From Streptacidiphilus rugosus AM-16 (lineage in GTDB: Bacteria > Actinomycetota > Actinomycetes > Streptomycetales > Streptomycetaceae), in assembly GCF_000744655.1 (NCBI RefSeq), contig NZ_JQMJ01000001.1, positions 558,001-622,000 on the forward strand: a stretch of 64,000 bases of DNA. Direction: 5' to 3'. The notes beneath the pieces are model-generated. The model made no database searches, had not been told where the DNA came from, and saw only the letters and a program-made list of their open reading frames with translations. The position numbers and the translations under genes are program-made. Below are positions 17,495 through 26,221 of this stretch, in pieces (positions within the stretch are counted from its first letter, which is position 1; each line of letters starts with the position of its first letter).

Positions 17495-17792
17495 GGCCAA
17501 GACCCACCTCGGCAACGTCCTCGCCGCCACCGCACTCAACCTCATCCGCCTCGACGCCTGGCTCACCGACACACCACTCGGCAAGACCAGAACCTCCCAC
17601 CTCGCCGCACTCGACCTGGCAGCCTGACCAAACAACCCGCTTTGCGGCTTTCCCAACGGAGTCCTGAACGAGGGGGCTTCTCACCCGGGTCCGTGGACCC
17701 TCATGACGGCCAAGCCCTGACCGCTGCCCGAGAGCAGGTCACTGATGATATTGCGTCACTCCGTGGCGCTCACCCCAGGGATGCGTTTCCCT

Positions 17793-17810
17793 CCCCGGCC
17801 GAAGCCGGGG
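17793..17810. repeat. Solitary GC hairpin, IS605-end-like
   Basis: CCCCGGC (17793-17799), loop CGAA, GCCGGGG (17804-17810), flanked by ATGCGTTTCCCT and ATACCCACGC. Resembles right-end hairpins of IS200/IS605-type elements. It abuts the end of a transposase fragment, so it may be an insertion scar. Confidence 0.5.
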
Positions 17811-17829
17811 ATACCCACGCACGGAGAGA

Positions 17830-18125
17830 GATGGGCAGGTCGGCGAGCAGGAAGGCCAAGCGGGCCAGGTCGTCGCCGGCGTCGGAGACGACCAGCAGCT
17901 CGGGATCGCCCTTACACCGGTGTCGCGCGGCAATGATCCGCTGGATCACGTCGCGCAGTCGGGCGGCCGAGCCGGGCCGCGTCCAGCAGGGGTCGCCAGG
18001 AAGTGGCCGCGGCCGGATGTAGACGTCCACGGCCAGCACGATCCCGGCCGTCGACCGCGCGTGGCGCGGGCAGCAAGCCGAGCAACTGGTGCAGCGGGGC
18101 CGATTTGATCCAGCCGGTGTTCAGC
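17830..18125 (-). pseudogene. Transposase fragment related to the copy at 55.7-57.1 kb
   Basis: The minus-strand frame contains IVLAVDV, then LRDVIQRIIAARHR and LLVVSDAGDDLARLAFLLADLP. These match IVLAVDVSNWLRPD, LRDVVERLIAAGHW and ILIVMDAGYDGARLAHVLADLP of the transposase at 55675-57131. The fragment has lost about 80 residues between the first and second blocks, carries a frameshift near 18050 and is cut off on both sides. Non-functional. Confidence 0.7.
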
Positions 18126-18132
18126 GTGATCT

Positions 18133-18173
18133 TGCGATTCCTCCCGGCCGTTTTGCGGCCGGGAGGAATCGCA
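18133..18173. repeat. Perfect 18-bp hairpin, IS605-end-like
   Basis: TGCGATTCCTCCCGGCCG at 18133-18150 and its exact complement at 18156-18173 flank a TTTTG loop. The bases before it (GTTCAGCGTGATCT) also occur at about 36462, in the left-end region of the IS200/IS605 element there. This links the solitary hairpin to that element family. Confidence 0.65.
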
Positions 18174-18276
18174 TTGTGGACCAGGAGGCGGGGAGGCCAG
18201 GGTTCGATTCGTTGCCGGTCGGTGCTCGAAGCTCAGTGCCTGCTGTTACGACCCCGCACCCGTGCGCGCATTGACA

Positions 18277-19170
18277 TCAGGCGTGCGACAGGTGGCTGGA
18301 GGTAGACCCCGTTCCGACGGGGGCTGGGCCGGGCAGAATACATCGTGGCGGGGCGGGTGCGCCGTCACGCGGCTGCCACTCCTCAGGACGGCCGACCGAG
18401 ACCTCCTCGAACCGGACGCCGTCGTCCCAGTGCGTGCCGGGGGAGTGGAGGTGCCCGTAGACCACGGTCTCGACCGGGAAGCGCCGATGCCAGTCGCGCG
18501 TGGCCGTCGTGCCGCACCACTGTGCATAGAAGGGATCGACGGCGAAGCCGGGCGGCGGGAAGTCCAGAGGATAGTGGGTGACGAAGATCGCTGGCGGGCG
18601 ACCGGGCAGTTCCTGACGCAGACGCTGCTCGGTGTAGCGCAGCCGGGCGTGGCACCATGCCTCTGTCGAGAAATAAGGATCCGAGAACAGCCGAGCCTCG
18701 TCGGGGCTGACCCGCCCGCTTGCGAAAGCCCCGGCCAAAGACTCCTGCTTGGACATCCCCTCGGGGCGCAGGCTGTAGTCGTAGAGCAGGAAGACCGGAA
18801 CGATGGTGGCGGGTCCGCCTTGACCGCGCCAGATCGCGTAGGGATCTTCTGGAGTGAGGATGCCCAGTGAGCGGCACAACGCGACCAAGTGCCGATAGCG
18901 CTGCTCCCCACGCAGATCGGTGGGGTCTCCTGGCGGGATCCGCAGTTCATGGTTCCCAGGAGTCCACACCACGCGAGCGAACCGTTTGGCCAGCAGCGTC
19001 AGGGCCCATTCGATCTCGGACAGCCGTTCCCCCACGTCGCCGGCGAGCAGAAGCCAGTCGTCGGGTGAGGTGGGCCGGACGGATGCGAGATGGTCACGGT
19101 TCTCCGGAAATCTCACGTGGGTGTCGCTGATGGCCAACAAACGCCCGCTCTCGGGCTGGAAGTCCTGCAT
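18277..19170 (-). CDS. Calcineurin-like metallophosphoesterase
   Basis: About 297 aa when started at ATG 19170 (MQDFQPESGRLLAISDTHVR); the frame extends 40 codons upstream without family-like sequence. All dimetal phosphoesterase motifs are present in order: SDTH, LLAGDVG, TPGNHE, FVTHYP and YGHLH. The substrate (nucleotide, phosphoprotein or phosphodiester) cannot be told. It lies about 115 bp downstream of the GDPD-like gene on the same strand and may share its transcript. The C-terminal Pro-rich tail is probably unstructured. Confidence 0.85.
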   Translation of the reverse strand: MQDFQPESGRLLAISDTHVRFPENRDHLASVRPTSPDDWLLLAGDVGERLSEIEWALTLLAKRFARVVWTPGNHELRIPPGDPTDLRGEQRYRHLVALCRSLGILTPEDPYAIWRGQGGPATIVPVFLLYDYSLRPEGMSKQESLAGAFASGRVSPDEARLFSDPYFSTEAWCHARLRYTEQRLRQELPGRPPAIFVTHYPLDFPPPGFAVDPFYAQWCGTTATRDWHRRFPVETVVYGHLHSPGTHWDDGVRFEEVSVGRPEEWQPRDGAPAPPRCILPGPAPVGTGSTSSHLSHA

Positions 19171-19286
19171 GGTTACCGATCCGCTTGCCTTGGAGGCTGG
19201 GTTGCCGGACCGGGTGCGATCGACCCGGCGCTGCACGGTAACTAGGCGAGCGGGATCTGTTTTGGCCCTTAGGGGAAGCCTTGGGG

Positions 19287-20327
19287 TCATCGGTTCGCAG
19301 CCAGCTGACTGCCCGCACTCGTCCGGCTACTGGCGCCGACGAGTCGGGCAGCAGGAGTGCCGAGACCTGGCGCGGAGCCTCGCCGTTCCACCATGCGGGC
19401 CAGGTCGGCGCGGATCTGCACCATGCGGCGAGGGGAGTCGGCCATGACTGCGTCAGCGCCCAGGTGCCAGGCGGTCAGATAGTCCTCGGGTGTGTTGACT
19501 CCGAAGAAGACGAGGGTGACACCTCCGTCGCCGCGGAAGCAGTCGACGGACCGCTCGTCCCAGAAGGTGGCGTCTGGGATGCAGCTCGCCCCTGTGCCTA
19601 GCGTGAACTCCTCGGTGAGTTCGACCTTGCGGTGCAGCTCGAAGCCGGCCCAGGTCCCGGGGGCGGGAGGGGCGGGGCGCTGTCGGGTGAGACGGCAGAG
19701 CATCAGGCGGTCTCGCGTGGTGTCGCGCGGCTCGAAACAATGGGCGAGTGGGAAGGCCGACATGGTTTCGGTGGCCTCGCGCTGTGTGGAGTAGAAGCGG
19801 ACCCGGCCCCAGCCGGTTGTCCCCTCGGCGGTCGGCGTGTCCAGCACCGCCGCGATGGCGGGTGCGAGCACAGCGACATGGGGTGACTTCAGGTCCAGCA
19901 GCACGGGCACATGGGCTGGGACGACGCGGAGGGCGGCTGCCAGGCTGGGCAATTGCGCAGCGGAGGACCTCCGGTAAGGGAACCGGCCGTCACAACCGGC
20001 GAAGTGGTATCCCGCGTTGAGTCTCGCCAGTTGTTCGGCGGTATGGGCTTCCACCGGGCCAGAGCCATCGGTGAGTTCGCCAAGATCGAGCGGCCGGTAC
20101 AGGACCGGCACCCCGTCGCGGCTGACCTGGACACTGAGCCACAGCATGTCCGCACCGACTGCCAGGGCACCGCGGATGGCTGCCAGGGTGTTCTCCGGGT
20201 GGTCGCCCCGCCCGCCGCGGTGGGCGATCACCAACGGACACGGATGCTCCGATTCGGCGAGGAGTTGCGCGGTCCGTGGCCGGGCGCGGGGGGAGTCCGG
20301 GTGCGGCGTGCTGCTCGTCCGCGCCAT
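19287..20327 (-). CDS. GDPD-like protein lacking key catalytic residues
   Basis: 346 aa with the glycerophosphodiester phosphodiesterase fold: LVIAHRGGRGDHPENTLAAI at the N terminus, VLLDLKSP in the middle, and NTPEDYLTAWHLGADAVMADSP at the C terminus. The family needs an E-x-D pair after the first helix and a second catalytic His in an HD motif. Here the corresponding segments read ADMLWLSVQVSRDG and VLYRPLD, so the metal ligands Glu and Asp and the second His are replaced. Only the first His and Arg (HRG) remain. It probably has altered or no hydrolase activity. ATG start with AGGAG eight bases upstream. A PI-PLC-like origin is also possible. Confidence 0.75.
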   Translation of the reverse strand: MARTSSTPHPDSPRARPRTAQLLAESEHPCPLVIAHRGGRGDHPENTLAAIRGALAVGADMLWLSVQVSRDGVPVLYRPLDLGELTDGSGPVEAHTAEQLARLNAGYHFAGCDGRFPYRRSSAAQLPSLAAALRVVPAHVPVLLDLKSPHVAVLAPAIAAVLDTPTAEGTTGWGRVRFYSTQREATETMSAFPLAHCFEPRDTTRDRLMLCRLTRQRPAPPAPGTWAGFELHRKVELTEEFTLGTGASCIPDATFWDERSVDCFRGDGGVTLVFFGVNTPEDYLTAWHLGADAVMADSPRRMVQIRADLARMVERRGSAPGLGTPAARLVGASSRTSAGSQLAANR

Positions 20328-20505
20328 GCGATCTCCTGGCCCTAGGTTTGTCAGTCTGAGCAGCCATGCTGGAGATCACGCGCCGTCCTGTCACGGCCCC
20401 TGCGGGCGACATCAGGCGCCTTGTTGCGGGCCCGGTCGGGCAGCGGGTCCGGGAACGGTTCTGGCGTCGGGGAGCGTTCGGCGTGGTGGGTCTTGGCGGA
20501 GCCGA

Positions 20506-20892
20506 CACCTGCCCGTACGGGAGAAATTGGAGATGGCCGTCGCCGCCCGCGGCGACGACGTCGACGGCGTGATCTTCCATGCCGACCGCGGGTCGCAGTA
20601 CATGTCCAGGACCTTCGCCTAGGTCTGCCACCGGCACGGGATCCGGCGCAGTACCGGACGTGTCGGGTCGAGTTACGACAATGCCCTGGCCAAGTCGTTC
20701 TTCCAGGGGCTCAAGCGGGAACTGCTGCACAGGCGGTCGTGGACCTCGAAGGCGGGGACCCGGCTGGAGCTGTTCCGCTGGCTCTCCTACTACAACCGGC
20801 ACCGCCGGCACTCCTGCCTCGGCTACCGCACCCCGATCGAGTTCGAACAACACCTCACACAACCGCGTACGCTGACACTCGTCGCGGCATGA
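20506..20892 (+). pseudogene. IS3-family transposase OrfB, C-terminal remnant
   Basis: The frame shows LEMAVAARGDDVDGVIFHAD, then RGSQYMSRTFA, an in-frame TAG at 20620-20622, then YDNALAKSFFQGLKRELLHR and LFRWLSYYNRHRRHSCLGY with a stop at 20890-20892. These are the second Asp and Glu regions of an IS3 rve domain. The first two thirds of the protein are missing. Confidence 0.85.
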
Positions 20893-21008
20893 ACCGGTGT
20901 CCACTCCACAGGTTCAGCCTCAGTGATCAGCTACAACACATTAAGGCACATCAAGGGACGTGACCGGTCAGCACCAACGAGCCCCAAACCGTTCGTCGAA
21001 GGCGGGGG
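20893..21008. other. Short intergenic scar
   Basis: Contains ACATTAAGGCACATCAAGGG (about 20938), whose reverse complement resembles CCCTTGATGTGCACATTAAG at 23280. This may be a pair of related IS ends. No gene. Confidence 0.3.
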
Positions 21009-22481
21009 TTACGGGCCCTGCGTCCTCAGCGTTAGCAACGTGACGGTTAGGCCCCTCACGTAATGGAGTTCGGTGACGCGATAGTTGGAACGCAAGGCGG
21101 CCTGCTGGCTGGGTAGGAGACCGCCAAGCGGAGCCGATGCGTGACCATCAGTGACGACCCAGACGCGATGGGCACCATTCAAGCAAACGACGGGCAGTGT
21201 GCACTCCAAGGCGAACAGGTCATTCCGGGCCACTGCAGGAATGCTGACGAAAATATCTCTTGGCTGGGACGACTGCGGAAGGTAGTAGGAAATGCCGAGA
21301 TCGGTCATGAACAGCGCATCAACCCCGCGCTCCGGGACGATCGCATCTCCCGCTTGGTAACCGAGAGCGATCACTGCGGCACCCGACCGCCAGTCCACGC
21401 CGGTATGAGAGAATTCAAGGCTGTCGATGCGGATTCCATCGGAAGCCAGCCCGGCCACCAGCAACACCGCGAACGGCGCGATCCAGCGGGACCAGGGCAG
21501 TTTATCCACGCCTGCGGCCGCCAGGATTGTCCACAGCGGGACAACGAAAAGTAGGTAGCGCTCGACCCAGTATGAGTGCGCCCCCTGGGAACAGATCCAC
21601 ACCGTAGCAATCGGCAGGAACGGGACTGGCGAGTACATCAGGCCCGACCTGGATAGCATACCAACTACCGCGAGCACGAGCAGGGCTAGGCCGAATAGCC
21701 CCCCGCTCGTGAGGTTCTGCAGAAAGCCCGGCACAGCATTGAGTGACGGGCGCACAGTCCAGCCGGTCTGCCTGTCAGACTGCCCCTGGCCGATGAGCAG
21801 GAGTGGTGACAGGGCCAGCACGGCCAGGGCTACCGCTGAGACGAAGCCGCGCCACGCACGACGTCGCCGCGTGATTAGCAGCCACGCATGGGCGGCCAGC
21901 ACGCTTAGCCCGACCAGGTGCAGCAGGCCGATCAAGGCCAGCGTGGCACCGTAACCCGCCCACGCGCCCGCCTCGCGCCACCGACAGCGGCGCTCGGCCC
22001 GGTCCAGCAGGAACAGCAGCTGCCAAGTGGCCAAGAGCACAGCCGTGTCGGCCAGCGCATACGAACGCGCCTCTTGAGCGAACCGCAGTACGGTGGGGAC
22101 GAGCGCGAAAAGGATCCCCGCCCAAAGGCCCACGCGTGGGCGGAAGAGGCGCCTGCCCACCAGCGCAGTCAGCCCCGCCGTTGCCGCCGTCGCCAGCACG
22201 CTGGGCAGGCGCAGACCGACAGCCGATCCGCTGAAGACCCGGATCCAGAAGTGCAGCAGGAAATAGTAGGCCCCCGAGACCGCGTCCACATGGTCGAGCA
22301 GACCCCACAACTGGCCTGTAGTGCGCCGCGCCGCGCTCCAGCTTGCGAGCTCGTCGCGCCAGAGCAGCGGGCGGCCCAGATGCCAGAGCCCGAGCAACAA
22401 CGCGAGCGCCGCTGGAAGGGCCCACACAGGCAGTCGCCAGGGTGTTCCGCGAGTCCGCGATGGCAGGATCAGTCCATCCAC
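21009..22481 (-). CDS. Multi-pass GT39-like membrane glycosyltransferase
   Basis: 490 aa, about ten hydrophobic segments, of the GT-C superfamily (protein mannosyltransferase/ArnT-like). The first extracytoplasmic loop carries the acidic motif in LLWRDELASWSAARR, expected to bind the divalent metal and lipid-linked sugar donor. YYFLLHFWIRVFSGSAVGLR and GRRLFRPRVGLWAGILFAL are typical of the family. The soluble C-terminal part starts near FSHTGVDWRSGAAV. The acceptor is unknown. No glycan genes adjoin it; both neighbours are transposase remnants. Confidence 0.8.
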   Translation of the reverse strand: MDGLILPSRTRGTPWRLPVWALPAALALLLGLWHLGRPLLWRDELASWSAARRTTGQLWGLLDHVDAVSGAYYFLLHFWIRVFSGSAVGLRLPSVLATAATAGLTALVGRRLFRPRVGLWAGILFALVPTVLRFAQEARSYALADTAVLLATWQLLFLLDRAERRCRWREAGAWAGYGATLALIGLLHLVGLSVLAAHAWLLITRRRRAWRGFVSAVALAVLALSPLLLIGQGQSDRQTGWTVRPSLNAVPGFLQNLTSGGLFGLALLVLAVVGMLSRSGLMYSPVPFLPIATVWICSQGAHSYWVERYLLFVVPLWTILAAAGVDKLPWSRWIAPFAVLLVAGLASDGIRIDSLEFSHTGVDWRSGAAVIALGYQAGDAIVPERGVDALFMTDLGISYYLPQSSQPRDIFVSIPAVARNDLFALECTLPVVCLNGAHRVWVVTDGHASAPLGGLLPSQQAALRSNYRVTELHYVRGLTVTLLTLRTQGP

Positions 22482-22590
22482 GACGCCTGTCTACCAGGGA
22501 TAAAGCATCTTTTACCGGGTGTAAGCCTCTCGTTTTGGGCCGATGCTCCAGGATTACCCCGTACGGTGCAGCAGCCGCATTGACGGCGAT

Positions 22591-22893
22591 CTAGAGCGGA
22601 CAGAAGTACCGCGAACGCGCGTCGGCGAGGCCGGCGGCGATGCTGGCGTGGCCGTGGTCCCGGAGGGTGTTGATCGCGAGGTTGCGCAGGGTGGCCATGT
22701 TCTCCAGGCCATGGCTGGTGCGGATCTTCGAGGCGTCCTCGCCGAAGGCGGTGTCGCGGACGAAGTGGAGCCGGTTCTCGATGGTCCATGGCGAACGGGC
22801 CAGCTCGCTGATCCGCTGCGGTGGGGCCAGCTAGTGGGGCAGGTCGGTGAGCGCGTAGACGGTCTGCCGGGTTCGCTTCCCGGTCTTAGCTTG
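22591..22893 (-). pseudogene. ISAs1-family transposase, C-terminal remnant
   Basis: The minus strand reads TRQTVYALTDLPH, an in-frame TAG near 22831-22833, then LAPPQRISELARSPWTIENR, LHFVRDTAFGEDASKIRTSH and MATLRNLAINTLRDHGH, ending at a stop at 22591-22593. This is the C-terminal end of an ISAs1-type transposase with the N-terminal three quarters missing. Confidence 0.8.
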
Positions 22894-23013
22894 ACTTTTA
22901 GAAGCCGTTGTCGTATCGAACGTGATCGGCAGGTTTCCGCAGGTCAGGCATAGTGCCGACGTCGGTGAGGCAGAGTCCGGACTGTCGGATCGTGTCCTTG
23001 CTGGAGGTGCTTG

Positions 23014-23286
23014 GTGGCGTCGGTGGTGGGTCTGCTGGAGGAGCGGGAGTTGGCCGAGCGGGAGCGTGTGGAGGTGCTGCGAGCGGAGGCGGACCGGATC
23101 CTGGGTGAGCTCTCGGAGGCCGAGACGCGTTGGCAGGAGTGGGTGATCGCGCGGCAGCGGGTCGATGAGGTGCTGTCGCCCGCGTCAGCGGCGGCGCCGT
23201 CCGAACCGGAGCCGGTCGGGCACGCTGACGTGCGGGAACGGGATCGGGAGGCCGCGGCCGGGACACAGCCCGATAGTGTCCCTTGA
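23014..23286 (+). CDS. Short coiled-coil protein, truncated relative of 39984-40520
   Basis: About 90 aa with a strongly charged N-terminal coiled coil (LLEERELAERERVEVLRAEA), then QEWVIARQRVDEVLSPASAA. The pattern of an ELE-rich helix followed by R-x-R-x-V-x-E-V-L matches the first half of the protein at 39984-40520, but the C-terminal winged-helix-like part is absent. It is probably a truncated accessory gene of an ISKra4-like element; function unknown. GTG start. Confidence 0.45.
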   Translation: MASVVGLLEERELAERERVEVLRAEADRILGELSEAETRWQEWVIARQRVDEVLSPASAAAPSEPEPVGHADVRERDREAAAGTQPDSVP

Positions 23287-23690
23287 TGTGCACATTAAGG
23301 GACGCCATCCCGCCGAGCCGTACGACCGTGCCCTTGGACGGTCCCTGGCGGACTGATCATCAAGATTGATCTGACGGCCGAGAGTCGCCCCGTCCTCGCT
23401 GGCCCTTCTCCTCGCTCCGGCCAGGGCCGGGGACGATTCGGCTCTCACACACGTCATTGCACGCCTGCGGCCCCCGACCTCTCGGGCACCCGTCGCATGC
23501 GCCGGCTGTGGTGTTGGGGGACAAGACAGGAACTGCCCGCCTCCCGGCTCGCCGCAGCTCTTTGACAGGATGTTCTGAAGCCAGAGTCATTTGATACACG
23601 ATGCTAACTCCCCACCTTTCCTGCCAGTGCAACACTTTCTTAAGCAACGATTGCCCAGGAATAACTCTGGGACTTGCCTAAGGAGGCCCC
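23287..23690. other. Long 5' region of the whiB-like gene
   Basis: About 400 bases with no convincing gene. It includes CCCTTGATGTGCACATTAAG (IS-end-like) at its left, and on the right CCCAGGAATAACTCTGGG (about 23661), a short inverted repeat 20 bases before the WhiB ribosome-binding site that could fold in the leader. TTTGACAGGATGTTCTGAAG near 23561 contains a TTGACA-like box, a possible -35. Confidence 0.3.
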
Positions 23691-24023
23691 GTGGGACGCG
23701 TAGCTCGTTTTCCGACCTGGACCGCCGACTCTCCATGGCGGGTCCGCCCAAACCCGGCCGCCGAGCCGGCCTGCTGGGGGGTGGACCCCGAGGTCTTCTT
23801 CCCGATCGGCACCGGCGTGGTGCTCAAGCGCCAGGAGGACAAGGCCAAGGCAGTCTGTTCGGGCTGCCCGGTGCGTCTCGCGTGCCGGGATGAGGCCCTT
23901 CTGCTGGGGGGGCACGCAGGCGAGGGTGTCTGGGGCGGCCTCTCTGCCGAGGAGCGACGCCGCCTCGGCCGCTCGAAGCGTTCCGACCGCGCTGCGCGAA
24001 CTGGCGTGCCGCTTCCCGCCTGA
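23691..24023 (+). CDS. WhiB-family iron-sulfur transcription regulator
   Basis: 110 aa. Four cysteines, C28, C56, C59 and C65 (AVCSGCPVRLAC), form the [4Fe-4S] ligand set, followed by the GVWGG turn at residues 79-83 and a basic C terminus (RRRLGRSKRSDR) for DNA binding. GTG start preceded by AAGGAGG. Wbl proteins act with the principal sigma factor in actinobacteria. Stand-alone gene; paralogue type (WhiB, WblA and so on) not decided. Confidence 0.92.
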   Translation: MGRVARFPTWTADSPWRVRPNPAAEPACWGVDPEVFFPIGTGVVLKRQEDKAKAVCSGCPVRLACRDEALLLGGHAGEGVWGGLSAEERRRLGRSKRSDRAARTGVPLPA

Positions 24024-24245
24024 CCGGTGTCTGTCCTGCTCGTCCGACTCCAGGGGTCGCGGGACGTCCTCCGGCGGTTCCGCGGTACTCCGAACCCCGT
24101 CCCTGCCGCCGTGACGGGGATGCGGCCGGCATGTACGTGTCGGCGGGCTGCTGAGGACGGCTGCCTGCTGCATCCTGTCTACCAGGGCGAAGCGCTTCGC
24201 AATCTGCCGAGGCGCAGGCAAGCTGTGAGCGGGCAGGAGCCGACG

Positions 24246-25268
24246 ATGAAAGCTGTATGGATCACCAAGGCTGGCGGCCCAGAGGTACTCGAGGTCCGGG
24301 ACAGCCCCGACCCCCAACCAGGGCCTGGCGAGGTGCGGATCAAAGTCCACGCCGCCGGGGTCAACTTCGCGGACATCTCCGCTCGGATGGGACTCTACCC
24401 CGATGCGCCGCCGCCCCCGTGTGTGGTCGGATACGAGGTGGCGGGCACCGTCGACGCCCTCGGCGAAGGCGTCGCCGCACCCGCGGTGGGCACCCGGGTC
24501 CTGGCGATGACCCGGTTCGGAGGCCAAGCGGAGCTGGTGTGCACCCCGGTCCGCCAGGTGTTCCAACTCCCGCCGACCATGACCTTCGAACATGCGGCGG
24601 CGCTCCCGGTCAACTACCTGACAGCCCACCATGTGCTCTTCCGCGTGGGCACCCTGCATCCAGGTGACCGCGTACTCGTCCACATGGCCGCCGGCGGGGT
24701 CGGCCTCGCAGTCCTGCAACTGTGCAAGACCGTCGAGGACGTCACTGTCTTCGGCACCGCGTCTTCGTCCAAGCACGACTTCCTGCGCGCGGCGGGCTGC
24801 ACCTACCCCATCGACTACCGCACCGAGTCCTACGCGCAACGGGTGCGGGACCTGACGCGGGGGGAAGGTGTCGACATCGTCCTTGACCCGTTGGGGGGCG
24901 GCGACTGGAAAGCCGGCTACCGCTTGCTGCGCCCTGCGGGGCGCCTGGTTGCCTACGGCTTCTCCAACACCTCTACGGGCCCGCGCCGCAGCCTTCCACG
25001 TGTTGCCCGCCAGATGCTGGCGACCCCGCTGTTCAGTCCTCTCGTCCTGATGAACGCGAATCGCACGGTGACCGGCGTCAACATCGGGCACCTGTGGGAC
25101 CGGCATCAGATCATCAGTGAGCAGCTGACGCACCTTCTTGCCCTGTACGAGGCCAAGGTCATCGAGCCGCACATTGACAGCACCTACACCTTCGGCCAGG
25201 CGGCTGGGGCCCACCAAAGGATCCAAGACCGCAAGAACATCGGCAAGGTCCTGCTGACCCCGAATTAG
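24246..25268 (+). CDS. NADPH:quinone oxidoreductase-like MDR protein
   Basis: 340 aa zinc-independent medium-chain dehydrogenase/reductase. ATG 24246 (MKAVWITKAGGPEVLEVRDS) has AGGAG upstream, although the frame is open to 24027. The GroES-like half contains AAGVNFADISARMGLYP. The Rossmann half has the nucleotide-binding turn VHMAAGGVGLAVLQL and the later YPIDYRTESYAQRV. The residues that bind catalytic zinc in alcohol dehydrogenases are absent. It likely reduces quinones or enones with NADPH. It converges with the LysR gene, their stops being about 6 bp apart. Confidence 0.88.
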   Translation: MKAVWITKAGGPEVLEVRDSPDPQPGPGEVRIKVHAAGVNFADISARMGLYPDAPPPPCVVGYEVAGTVDALGEGVAAPAVGTRVLAMTRFGGQAELVCTPVRQVFQLPPTMTFEHAAALPVNYLTAHHVLFRVGTLHPGDRVLVHMAAGGVGLAVLQLCKTVEDVTVFGTASSSKHDFLRAAGCTYPIDYRTESYAQRVRDLTRGEGVDIVLDPLGGGDWKAGYRLLRPAGRLVAYGFSNTSTGPRRSLPRVARQMLATPLFSPLVLMNANRTVTGVNIGHLWDRHQIISEQLTHLLALYEAKVIEPHIDSTYTFGQAAGAHQRIQDRKNIGKVLLTPN

Positions 25269-25273
25269 CAGTG

Positions 25274-26221
25274 TCAAGCCCCGGTTGTAGAAGACGAGTT
25301 GACCGGGACCGGGGCAAGGAGGGCCGGGGCGGTGCTTTGCAGGAGTCGCAGTGCTGCGGTGATCGCCGGATCACGCTCGGTGCCGGAGCGCAGGGCGATG
25401 TCGATGGTTCGCGAGAGGGTGCCATGCCGCAGTGGCCGGGTGGTGAGTGTCGGCGGCATGTGGGAGGCGGCGAGCCCGGGGACGAGGGCGACGTGGCCGC
25501 CGAGGTCGGCCAGGGCGGTCATCGTGGTGAAGTCGGCACAGGTGTGTCTCACCTTGGGGGTGTATCCGACGGCGCGGCAGGCCTGGAGGACCGCGTCGCC
25601 GCAGGCTGTCCCGGCAGGGGCGGTGACCCAGTGGGCTTCAGCGAGTTCCTCCAGGTCGAGCGGTGCTCGTAGGGCGGCCGAGGGATGGCCCGCAGGGAGT
25701 ACGGCGACGAAGGAGTCGGTCATCAGGCGCTTGTTCAGGAGGCCGGGGAGTTCGGGCGTGGCGAGATTGTCGTAGCGGTAGACGAGGGCGAGCTCGGCGT
25801 CGCGCTGGAGCAGCAGCCGGGAAGCGCATTCGGGCTCGGCCTCGATCACGTGCAGTTCCAGTCCGGGGTGCGCCTCGGACATGGCGGCGACCAGGGGAGC
25901 GGCCAACGGGAGGAGCGCGCTGGGAAAGCAGGCCACGCGGAGGGGGCCGGTGGGAGCCGCGTCCCGGCTGCGGACACGGACGTGGGCACGTTCCAGGGCG
26001 GCAAGTACCTCCTCGGTGTCCTCGCTGAGTCGCCGCCCGGCAGTGGTCAAGTGGATGGAGCGGCCGGTCCGCTCCAGCAGCTGGACCCCGGTTTCCTGCT
26101 CCAGCAGCCGAAGCTGCTGGGAGATGGCAGAGGGGGTGACCTGGTGCACCTCGGCGACGGCGGTCACGGTGCCGAGCTGGGCCAAGTCACGCAGGAGAAT
26201 GAGCCTTCGCACATCGAGCAT
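25274..26221 (-). CDS. LysR-family transcription regulator
   Basis: 315 aa. The N-terminal winged helix-turn-helix (MLDVRRLILLRDLAQLGTVT, then AVAEVHQVTPSAISQQLRLL) is complete, followed by the periplasmic-binding-protein-like effector domain (GPLRVACFPSALLPLAAPLV ...). It is divergent from the zinc alcohol dehydrogenase gene with 142 bp between the starts. By the usual LysR logic it controls that gene and itself, perhaps with the NAD(P)-binding gene that follows. The effector is unknown. Confidence 0.92.
   Translation of the reverse strand: MLDVRRLILLRDLAQLGTVTAVAEVHQVTPSAISQQLRLLEQETGVQLLERTGRSIHLTTAGRRLSEDTEEVLAALERAHVRVRSRDAAPTGPLRVACFPSALLPLAAPLVAAMSEAHPGLELHVIEAEPECASRLLLQRDAELALVYRYDNLATPELPGLLNKRLMTDSFVAVLPAGHPSAALRAPLDLEELAEAHWVTAPAGTACGDAVLQACRAVGYTPKVRHTCADFTTMTALADLGGHVALVPGLAASHMPPTLTTRPLRHGTLSRTIDIALRSGTERDPAITAALRLLQSTAPALLAPVPVNSSSTTGA

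Larger units (their letters stand above)
12482..17627 (+). pseudogene. IS1182-family transposase, interrupted twice and frameshifted
   Basis: Coding segments are 12482-13343, 15270-15905 and 17505-17627. The N-terminal part (MSLEPRADRGVPELT...) runs to about 13035, where a frameshift, probably with a small deletion, moves the gene to the frame reading WIDSYRFPTGDN. It is then split at GFKI|HLSETC by the serine-recombinase unit and at GLAKT|HLGNVL by the IS4 element. Reading phase is preserved across both junctions, so only the early frameshift is a lesion independent of the insertions. The intact relative at 60189 shows the same order of motifs. Confidence 0.88.
12394..17664. mobile_element. 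IS1182-family element carrying two nested elements
   Basis: Inverted ends GGACTCCGTTGGGAA at 12394 and its complement ending GGAGTCC at 17664 bound 5271 bp. The 4-bp TGAA at 12390-12393 is repeated at 17665-17668, the target duplication. Without the serine-recombinase unit (1926 bp) and the IS4 element plus its duplication (1599 bp) the element would be about 1746 bp, normal for IS1182. The target lies in the loop of a palindrome of the CTCCCCCGGCTGAA type; CGAGGGGGCTTCTCAC on the right is the displaced other arm. Confidence 0.9.

Noticed and set aside
23360-23647. 95-aa minus-strand frame upstream of whiB
   Set aside because: Only the first 25 residues look protein-like; no ribosome-binding site, and it lies in the probable leader of whiB.
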